This document shows positions 54,216 to 64,000 of a DNA stretch of 64,000 nucleotides, in pieces. The stretch comes from Achatina immaculata (lineage: Eukaryota; Mollusca; Gastropoda; Stylommatophora; Achatinidae): positions 30,633,889 to 30,697,888 of the forward strand of contig CM019713.1 in NCBI GenBank assembly GCA_009760885.1. The letters are read 5' to 3'. The stretch's first letter is position 1; each line of letters starts with the position of its first letter. Both the position numbers and the translations under genes were made by a program. The notes under the pieces were generated by a model, which was not told the origin of the DNA, did no database searches, and saw only the letters and a list, made by a program, of their open reading frames with translations.

Positions 54216-54988
54216 CAGGCTTAGATATGTGTGACTCTGTAAAAAAAAATAATGTGTAATTTCAACTATTCTCACATTTTTAGAAAAACACATCACGCCT
54301 TATCTTATTTCTGATATACATGACCTCTCAAGCGGCCACATCTTGCACAACTGATTCTATCAGTTTCTTCTTTCCGTCACTTAGTCATGTTAATTAAGAA
54401 TACAATGCCAGGAACTGGCGACATGTAGAAGCCGGATCGTACCACTCTGTATTCACGACCTTAATCATGGGAACGTTAGCAAACCGGGTTGGATAAAATT
54501 CTCTAGAAACATCTTCAAATTACTCCCAAATGTCTGTTCTGGAACATCGAGTTGTTAAAATAAAAAAAAAATTTGACACTGACAGCAGCTGTTGTCACGT
54601 CTTTCTGGATGTCACAACCAGATGGGCAATTGTACCTGTCAAAGGTCACATAAGGTCGGTAGGTGGCGCCATAATACAGGGGATAAGAGTTATCTGTCCT
54701 GGAAATGGCAGACGCTATCTTGATGTGCATTTATGAGTGTGTTGGCTGGCGTCATGTTGGCATGGCATCTTTAATGTGCTGGGAACTAAACAAAGATTTC
54801 CATCTTGTTTTTTTTTCTGGTTTAGTTCATAGATCACACACTAATGTCTCTTTGCTTTTAACTAAAATGGGTTTTTTTTCGCAAAAGCTTGTTTTATTTC
54901 GTCCATTCTCAGCCTTGTTTTCATGATTTCAAAAATCTGGAGGAAAAATAGTGATGTGTTTCAAGAATGCTAAAGTTGACCTATCCAG
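54216..54988. other. No gene recognised
   Basis: AT-rich sequence with A and T runs. Short open frames (60-73 codons) lack any supporting feature. Confidence 0.35.
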
Positions 54989-55206
54989 TCTACATACATA
55001 CATACATACATACATACACGCATACATACATACATACATACATACATACATACATACATACATACATACATTACATACATACAAACATACAAACATACAT
55101 ACATACATACATACACGCATACATACATACATACATACATACATACATACATACATACAAACATACATACATACATACATGCACGCATACATACATACAT
55201 ACATAC
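54989..55206. repeat. (TACA)n microsatellite
   Basis: About 54 units of TACA/CATA with scattered CGCA and AACA variants. His/Ile/Thr or Met/Tyr/Val/Cys frames are artefacts. Confidence 0.97.
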
Positions 55207-55236
55207 AACAAGCAGCCGTGTGGGTGGGTGGGTGGA

Positions 55237-55967
<731 letters not shown>

Positions 55968-56374
55968 TTGATTGATTGATTGATTGATCTTTATTTCAAA
56001 AGGGTTAAGAATTGGGCACGCAGGCCCGTCTGACATTCTGCCCCTTATCATACATATTTCACTCTATTCCAGACATTCTACAAATATGCTGTTCATATAA
56101 CAAACATAACTAACATTGAAGCTGAGAGACATAAAATAAAATATAACATTTACGTTTCGCTCTTAAACATTCACTCAGTACAGAAGTAACTACATACATA
56201 TAAAAATGACTATCTACTAAACAAAATTTTCGGGACTATTCAGAAAACAATTAATTGTATTCGGTGTCTATAAGAGCAGCTTAAGATAACTTTTAAGTTT
56301 TATAATTCATGGAGGCATGTAGTCGACATCAAATAGATATTGGGAAAGCTTGTAGTTGTAGGAAGGAGTATAAT

Positions 56375-57341
56375 TTATATTTTTTTTATATAGGATGGGA
56401 GGGTATTCCAAAGATGAGCAGCAGAATAACTAAAGCTTTTCTTGTAAAGATCAAGTCTAGGTTTTGGAAGACATATGTTGTTCAAGCGTTGGCTGCACTC
56501 TGGGCTAAATTGAAACAGGTTCCATAGATAAGGCGGGGCATGCCGTGAAAGAATTTGATGTACTAACTTGGCTTTGTTGAAGAGGAACCTGTTCTTAAGA
56601 GGTAGTATTTTGATACGTTTGTGATGATTAGTTGTTTGTGCTTGATCTTTGTCACTAATAAGCTTTACTGCTCGCTTTTGGAGAGAGCAAAGCCTTTTTG
56701 TATTTGACACTGAGCAACCATCTCAAACTGTTGAGCAGTAGTCTAAATGTGTTTGTATATGAGCTATGTAGTATGTCTTCCTAGTGTCTTGATCTATGAA
56801 GTGCTTAATTTTAGCTAATTGGTATACTTTTTGTGCCATGAGTTTTGTTAGACATTGCACATGAGAGTTCCAGGTCAGATGTTGGTCAATAATAAGACCT
56901 AGTGTTTTGTGCTCGCTAACGTTTTCTATCTGTGATGTTTCTGTACAGAGCCGAAGTGTTGTTTTTGTTGCGTTTTGTAGTTTCTGTCTTGTTGTTATGA
57001 GCATTGATTTTGTTTTATCGGTGTTTATAATCATGCCATTATTTTTGCTCCATCCAATTAAATTGTATAACTCGACCTGAAGAGTTGATTCTAGATTAAC
57101 ACAATCGTAGTTACTGGCGTAGACTGTGCAATCATCGGCAAAAAGGTCACAGGAAGAGTGTTTAAGATGAAGTGGAAGATCATTGATATAGATAGCAAAG
57201 AGCAACGGGCCTAGAATAGAACCTTGCGGAACACCAGTGTCAACTTTAGCAGAATTTGATAGAGAATTGTTGAAGAATACTACCTGTTGTCTGTCTGAAA
57301 GAAACGATGCAATTAATTTTATTAGGTCAGGGTGCAGTCTA
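56375..57341 (-). pseudogene. C1 reverse transcriptase, C-terminal part
   Basis: Downstream of the B insertion, the - strand gives RLHPDLIKLIASFLS, GVPQGSILGPLLFAIYINDL, LFADDCTVYASNYD (catalytic FADD box intact), KSMLITTRQKL, KTLGLIIDQHLTWNSHVQCL, LDYCSTV, then a frame change and KRLCSLQKRAVKLISDKDQA, LPLKNRFLFNKAKLVHQILS, APPYLWNLFQFSPECSQRLN, SAAHLWNTLPSYI and a stop at 56375. PQGSxLGPLLFxIYINDL and FADD are the hallmarks of CR1/L2/jockey-group reverse transcriptases. One stop lies near 56735. Confidence 0.92.
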
Positions 57342-57342
57342 T

Positions 57343-58428
57343 CATCATCATCATGTGCCGTGCCGACTGGCGTTGGCTATTATGCTTCTCCAGAGTATCC
57401 GATCCTTCATGCAGGCCATCAGCTCAGTTGGTGATCTCCTCTCACACCATCCCGTCAGACTGTCCAGTATCATTTCTCTTGGTCTTCCTCTTGATCTTCT
57501 TCCTTCTATTTTTCCTGTTGTTATAATATTTTCAATGCCCCCTCTTCTCATTGCATGTCCTATGAAAGTACATTGTCTCTCTCTTATCTTTTTGTCTCTC
57601 CAGCTCTTCTCATACATTCTTCATTAGTTATTTTTGCTGTCCAGGGGATTCGCAACATTCTTCTAATAAACCACATTTCTGCTGCTTCCAATGATTTTTG
57701 TGCAGACTTGCCTATTGTCCATGATTCACTTCCATATAACAAGATAGGTTCAATATAGCATTTTAGGACTCGTTTTCTAACATTCATTGATAAGGATGTG
57801 TTGGTTAATATGTTTCTCATTCTCTGAAATGCAGTCTTTGCTTGGCCTATTCTGTTCCTAATTTCTGTTCTGCATTTCCCATCTGAAGTTATTACTGCTC
57901 CAAGGTATTTGAATTTCTGCACCTGCTTTAGAATAGTTCCGTTTAATTTAATACTGCATGCTGGTGGATTCTGTTTCTTAGATATAACCATAGTCTCTGT
58001 CTTTTTGATGTTCAAAGTAAGGCCTTTCTGTTCACTTTCTTTGGCGACTTTATCCAAGAGATTTTGCAGGTCTTGTTGGTTCTCAGCTATCAGTACTGTG
58101 TCGTCAGCATACCGAAGGTTGTTAATATTGTATCCTCCAATTTTTATGCCTGGTTCTGTGATGATTGTTCTTAGAATATTCTCGCTGTACAGAGAAAAAA
58201 GGTCTGGAGATAGTACACAGCCTTGTCGCACCCCTTGTTTTATAGGTTGATATTTTCCAATTCTATTTTCAACTCGAATTGCTGCTTCTTGCTGCCAGTA
58301 TAGATGTTTTACAATCATCAGGTCTTTGCCGTCTATATTGATGTCTTCAAGCATTTTAATAATTTCATTATGTTTCACCTTGTCAAATGCCTTGGTGTAA
58401 TCAATGAAGCATAAGTAGAGATCTTTCT
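57343..58428 (-). mobile_element. Family B RTE-like LINE inserted in C1, with 6-bp target duplication
   Basis: The insert runs from its 5' truncation point at about 58428 to the (GAT)n tail at 57343-57353. GTCTAT occurs at 57337-57342 and 58429-58434 and fits a target duplication. It cuts C1 at the codons for YR|LHPDL. It is nearly identical to 29441-30421 and 44237-44544, so it is probably the youngest layer of the nest. Confidence 0.92.
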
Positions 58429-58753
58429 GTCTATAAGTCTTTATTTTTCTTACAAGAATATCGTGGTCAATCATATCAAATGCCTTTTTAAAGTCGACAA
58501 AGATGGCACCACATAGTCTGTCGTCATTTATGTTTACTAACCAGTTTTCTGTCATTTTGGTAAGAGCTGTGTGGCAGGAATGATTGGGTCTAAAGCCTGA
58601 CTGACTGTCTATGAGTAAATTGTTCTCTTGCATGTGTCGTAGAGTTATTTTGTATATGTGTTTTTCGAGTGGTTTTGATAATGACGATAATATGGATATT
58701 GGTCTATAGTTGGTAAGATTGTTAGATGAGCCAGATTTAAAGCGAGGATACAC
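57584..58753 (-). pseudogene. Fused open frame of two different reverse transcriptases (C1 and B)
   Basis: A 389-codon open frame on the - strand. Codons 1 to about 110 are C1: [60 protein letters not shown]. Then, without a frame break, family B begins at [20 protein letters not shown] and runs through [61 protein letters not shown] and [15 protein letters not shown]. It carries two A-motifs (VDFKKAFD and IDYTKAFD) but only one YADD box. It ends where a short deletion (about 57590) shifts the frame before the B C-terminus (57351-57617). It is a chance fusion caused by insertion, not a designed gene. Confidence 0.9.
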
Positions 58754-59439
58754 CTTAGCAGTTTTAAAAGCCTCAGGAAAATAACATTTTTCAATGCACT
58801 GGTTGTAAATATATGTTAGTGTATGTGAAATGACAGGTGCAGCATAACGTAAGATCTTATTACTAATATCATCAAGCCCAGCTATATTGTTGTTTTTTAA
58901 GGTTAAGAGATAACTGTGAACTTCACTGACTGTTAAGAATGGAATGTGTAACTGTTTAAAATCAGTACATCTGCTGTCCAGGAATGTTTGTAGTTCATGT
59001 AAGTCGCATACAGGAGCTGATATTGATGATTTAAGAACGTTGATTTCTTCTCTGAAATGTGTACTGATATGTGCGCTAGTGTATGCACGATTGATGGCTT
59101 GAAAATCAAATTCTTTTCTTTTATATGATAGGGTATTTATGGCTTTCCAAATTGATTTACTGTCTGATTAATTCTGTATTAGATTCCTAAAGTAATTTTT
59201 TTCTCTTGTCTTATTAAGTATTGAACTTTGTTTCTGAGTGAACGGTAGGTCATAAAGTCCTTGATTTTGTGCGCCCGATCACGTTCTCTCATGAATTGTA
59301 GTATTTCAGGTGTTATCCAAGGTGACTTCGTCTGGTGTTTTACTCTCACCTCTTTCATGGGGACATGTTTGTCTAATATATCTCTGAAGATCTTTAGCCA
59401 ATATTCTATTGCCTCATCAGGGTCAGTTACAACTGTGTA
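58754..59439 (-). pseudogene. C1 linker between endonuclease and reverse transcriptase
   Basis: On the - strand: [87 protein letters not shown], then [20 protein letters not shown]. The same order appears in C0 at 60660-61400. Several stops and at least one frameshift (near 59170-59220) are present. Confidence 0.85.
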
Positions 59440-60640
59440 AGTGAAGATTCTTGCAAATCATTTGACCACAAGTAAGGCGGAGCATTGTGCGGAGCATTGT
59501 GCGACAGAATTCTCTGAAGAAACTTAACTTTGTTAAAAATGATTCTATTTTTGAGGGGTAGAATTTTGAGCTATTTGTGTTGATCTACAGTCTGTACTGG
59601 GTGTTTGTCACAAATAAGATTTAATGCTCGCTTGTGAAGTGAGTGGAGCCTTTTTTGTATTTGAGACTGAGCATTCATCCCAGATTGTGGAACTGTAATC
59701 TAAGTGTGTTTGTATGTGTGATATGTAGTATATATTTCTTGTGTCTTTGTCGATAAAGTGTTTAATTTTGGCTAATTGGTAAACTTTCTGTGCAATCAAG
59801 TTTGTTAGGTTATGTATGTGAGAATTCCAAGTTAAATGTTGATCAATGATGAGTCCTAGGGTTTTATGTTCATGAACATTTTCTATTGCCTTAGTCCCAG
59901 TACAAAGCTGTAGATAAGTTTTTGGTGCATTCTGCAGTTTCTGTCTTGTAGTGATGAGCATGGATTTTGTTTTGTTGGTGTTTATCAACATACCATTTTT
60001 ATTACTCCATTTCATCAAACTGTTTATATCATTTTGGAGCGTTGTCTGTAGTTTATTGATGTCATATCACTATCGTAAACAGTACAGTCATCAGCGAAAA
60101 GATCACATGAAGAGTGCTTTAAATGTAGTGGTAGGTCGTTAATATAGGTAGCAAAGAGAAGAGGACCAAGAATGGAGCCTTGAGGAATACCGGTATCAAC
60201 CACAGACGCGCCAGATATTTTGTTTCTAAAGCAAACTACTTGTTTTCTACCTGAGAGAAAAGATGTAATACATTTTGTTAGGTCAGGGTGTAATCTATAG
60301 CCTTCCAGCTTTTTTGTAAGAATTCCATGATCAATCATATCGAAGGCTTTCCTGAAATCAACAAAGACAGCACCACACAATTTGTCATCATTTATATTAG
60401 ACAGCCAGCTTTCTGTCATTTTAGTTAATGCTGTGTGGCAGGAGTAATTTGGTCTAAAACCTGACTGACTGTCTATTAGTAGATTGTTTTCTTGCATGTG
60501 GAGCAGTGTTAACTTTTGTATATGCTTTTCAAGAGGTTTAGATAGTGATGACAGAATGGATATGGGTTTATAGTTTGAGAAGTCACTAGTCTGTCCAGAT
60601 TTAAAAAGAAGAAAAACTTTGGCGAGTTTAAAAGCGTCAG
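59440..60640 (-). pseudogene. C0 reverse transcriptase region
   Basis: The - strand gives [93 protein letters not shown] (FADD intact), a frameshift near 60030, KSMLITTRQKLQNAPKTYLQ, KTLGLIIDQHLTWNSHIHNL, HLDYSSTIWDECS, then further frame changes to APPYLWSNDLQ next to the C1 insertion point. The C-terminus continues at 55967. It is a later-decayed version of the C1 sequence. Confidence 0.9.
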
Positions 60641-62078
60641 TTTGTCAATGCACAATTTGTATAAGTATGTTAGTGTGTCTGTGATAACTGATGCTGCGTA
60701 GCTTAGTATCTTGTTACTAATGTCATCACATCCTGCTGAGTTAGTGTTCTTTAAGGACCGGATGTAGTTATAAACCTCACCGACTGTGAGGAAAGGAATA
60801 TTAATTTGTTTTAGCTTTACACATTTACTGTCGCTCAAAGTTTTCAACATGCTCAGGTCGCAATTTGGGGTCAGTAATGAAGATTTTGGAATACTAATTT
60901 CTTCCCTAAAATATTCACTGAAGTTAGTGCAAGTATGTTCACCGTTAAGTGTTTGTGGGTCAGTTTGCTTCCTTTTATTTACAAGAGTATTAATAGCTTT
61001 CCAGATTGATTTACTATCAGTTTTGTCTTTCACTAAATTTCTGAAGTAATTTTTCTTTTCCTGCCTAATTAAATACTGCACCTTATTTCTAAGTGAACGA
61101 CAGCTACTGAAATTTCTGCTTTTGTGAGCTTCATCCCGTTTCCTCATGAGTTGCAATATATCGGGAGTTATCCACGGGGATTTTGTTACGTGTTTTGCTC
61201 TCATTTCTTTGATGGGGACATGCTTGTCAAAAATATTTCGAAATATCTTGATCCAGTATTCCATAGCCTCATCCGGATTTGTTAATTGGAAAACGTACGT
61301 AAGAGGTGAAGCTTTTAGATCAGTTAAAAATAATTCCAAGTTAAAGTTTTTGAAGTTTCTATATTTGATGCTGGTATGTTTGTGTTTAGGCATTGTATAC
61401 CCCTTATGTGACCACGTACAGCAGACCGGGTAGTGATCACTCAGCGACACATGAGGGACAGTACATTCAGTAATGTTTCCTGGATCAGCTACATAAATAT
61501 GATCTATTAGTGTTGATGATGATTCAGTTACTCTAGTAGGTTTGTTAACAATTTGGGAGAAGTTGTAAGAGTTAAAATGTTCTCCATGTAGGATTTGGCT
61601 GATTAAGATCTATATTGAAGTCGCCTAGAATGATTAAGTCCTTGAATTTATAAGTTAGAGCATCATCCATCATGGTCGCAAAGTGATCATACCACTCGGC
61701 TGAAGCATTTGGATTTCGGTATATAAAACTAATTAGAATTGGACTAAGATTTGATATTTTGATTTCTAGCATAATACATTCAACCTCTGACGTTTCCAGG
61801 TCTTCTCTTCTACAAAATTTAATTGTGTTAGAAATGTAAACGACTAAACCTGTCTCTAGCTTCCTAGTTGGGTCGCGCCTGATCACATTAAAATCATCTA
61901 TTCATATATCATTGTCTGTGATGTTTTTATGTAATCTGCTTTCAGAGAAACCAAAAATATGAAAATGTTGTTGAAGTATATGTGTAACCTCAGGGAGTTT
62001 TCCTAACAAGTGATAAACATTTAAGTGGCCAACACGTAGGCCACCGTGTCGCAGCCATTCCTCCATTTTCTGAGTCAT
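60641..62078 (-). pseudogene. C0 endonuclease and linker region
   Basis: The apparent start is the ATG at 62076-62078 (MTQKMEEWLRHGGLRVGHLN). Endonuclease landmarks follow: FGFSESRLHKNITDNDI, LILISFIYRNP-like sequence (SPILISFIYRNPNASAEWYD), IILGDFNIDLNQPN, STLIDHIYVADPGN and VSLSDHYPVCCTW (the SDH catalytic pair). The linker then reads YWIKIFRNIFDKHVPIKEMR and [20 protein letters not shown]. In active elements this enzyme nicks the target. One stop (near 61903) and frameshifts near 61575 and 60640 make it inactive. The 313-codon stretch 61450-60509 is open. Confidence 0.9.
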
Positions 62079-63048
<970 letters not shown>

Positions 63049-63095
63049 CTATACTATTTAGTAAACTCTCCATAGACATTATATTTAACAGTTCA

Positions 63096-63480
63096 CACGC
63101 TGTTGGCGAGATTCTTCAGCTGCCGTGCGTGGAGCGGTGCTCCACCCGGCCAATGAAGAAAGGTGAAAGGGGGTTGCTGCGCGGCACCACTGCGGAAAAA
63201 GTGGTAGAAAGGATAAGGCGAAGCAAACGGTCAAATCAAGGCACCTCTGGTCTGGAAATCTGCCACGTCCTGACTGCAGTCATATCGGGTGGAATGCATG
63301 AACCAGCTTAATCCAGAGGTTAAGACACTGCTGGCGAGACTCTTCGAATGCCGCGCGTGGAGTGAAGCTCCTCCCGGTCAAGGAAGAAAATGAGGAAAAG
63401 GAATAAAGGTTGCTGTGTGGTACTGATGTGAAAAGGTGAAGGAAAAGATAAAGTGAAATTTAATCGATATGTCCAGTAGT
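63096..63480. repeat. Two diverged copies of a 229-bp unit
   Basis: GGCGAGATTCTTCAGCTGCC (63105) and GGCGAGACTCTTCGAATGCC (63334) start two related blocks sharing CGTGGAG, GCTCC and GGTTGCTG. The second is shorter because the next repeat begins. The + frame at 63129-63311 has no known domain. Confidence 0.65.
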
Positions 63481-63504
63481 ATCGCTGCGAGAGCTACACA
63501 TACC

Positions 63505-64000
63505 ACGGCGCCTCTGCTCTAGAGGCCGACCACGTCCGAAACACACCTACACTGGTGAAATATGCCTAAACCGGCACACACCAGATGTGAAACTTGATGG
63601 CCAGGCATGTCACACCACCTCCGCTCTAGAGATCGGTAAAGCCTGATATACACCCATACTAGTGAAATATGCCTAAACCGGCACATGCCAGGGGTGAAAC
63701 TTGATGGCTAGGCATGTCACGCCACCTCCGCTTTAGAGGTCGGTGACGCCTGATTTACACCCATACTGGGTTAATATGCCTAAACCGGCTCAACCCAGGG
63801 GTGGAAGTCACTAGTGGCGAGGATTCATCCTCCTGGACAAAAGCTCCATCCTGGTCACAACTAGGAAGGGTAGCGGCCACGACCACAAAATGCTCAAGTC
63901 GGAGACACTGGACCAGGGCAGTCTAGATAGGCAACCACCTCTCACCCGGCGGGGATGTATGCATATCATAATCGCGCTGAGGTTTTCCGGTGAGAAAGTC
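63505..64000 (+). repeat. Family G dispersed repeat with a 107-bp unit in three tandem copies
   Basis: CCTC(T/C)GCT(C/T)TAGAG begins at 63511, 63618 and 63725, each followed by ATATGCCTAAACCGGC, giving a 107-bp period. The part after 63830 (GAGGATTCATCCTCCTGGAC, CACAACTAGGAAGGGTAGCG) is the inverse of 52900-53110. The repeat runs off the window edge. Confidence 0.88.

Larger units (their letters stand above)
55968..59439 (-). mobile_element. Second CR1/jockey-like LINE (C1) inserted in C0, itself split by LINE B
   Basis: C1 is a 5'-truncated family C copy with an (ATCA)n tail at 55968-55985. A putative AGTGA target duplication lies at 55963-55967 and 59440-59444. It starts on the - strand at TVVTDPDEAIEYWLKIFRDI, shortly downstream of the endonuclease region. 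It is interrupted at 57343-58428 by a family B LINE. Without that insert it is about 2.4 kb. Confidence 0.87.

Overview
This is animal (metazoan) nuclear DNA, not bacterial. Coding information lies in short exons with GT..AG borders and long introns. The window is AT-rich and crowded with non-LTR retrotransposon debris, tRNA-derived SINEs, a mariner transposon, microsatellites and about fifteen different minisatellites. The mix of LINEs (RTE-like with an apurinic-type endonuclease, a CR1/jockey-like group, and an RNase H-bearing I/Ingi-like group), GAA-tailed repeats and GATA/TACA arrays is what I would expect of a mollusc, most likely a gastropod. That taxonomic call is inference.

The one host gene I can support lies on the + strand between 7280 and 43261. 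Ten coding exons join with a continuous reading frame: 7280-7309, 10328-10398, 13848-13901, 24821-24997, 30674-30718, 32349-32432, 36518(or 36515)-36649, 37744-37817, 40599-40833 and 43073-43261. They give about 363 codons from an ATG in good context to an exon ending in a strong donor, so the gene probably continues downstream. The product is acidic and low in recognisable domains. Its last exon carries VDYRSVL, which resembles the DFRxxL actin-binding motif of myosin light chain kinase and related Ig-family muscle proteins. Function is therefore a tentative cytoskeletal or muscle assignment. Exons 3 to 7 all begin and end in phase 2, a modular layout suited to alternative splicing. Exon 6 ends inside a minisatellite that repeats its own splice donor six times, exon 7 has a NAGNAG acceptor, and a decayed copy of exon 9 with a stop codon lies downstream of exon 10.

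Layout. 1-7270: LINE fragments and three tandem arrays. 7280-43261: the host gene, whose introns hold a mariner (7781-9072), a near full-length RTE-like LINE on the - strand (16450-19629), a 1.4 kb 49-bp minisatellite (20006-21470), an RNase H LINE (22220-23395), SINEs and many other arrays. 43262-55350: decayed exon copy, LINE 3' ends, SINEs and minisatellites. 55351-62690: three retrotransposons nested inside each other, all on the - strand. 62690-64000: a long GATA/GGAT array, then a dispersed repeat with a 107-bp internal triplication that recurs inverted near 53 kb.

No rRNA gene, functional tRNA gene, CRISPR array or bacterial-type operon is present. None of the mobile element genes looks intact: each has stops, frameshifts or truncations.
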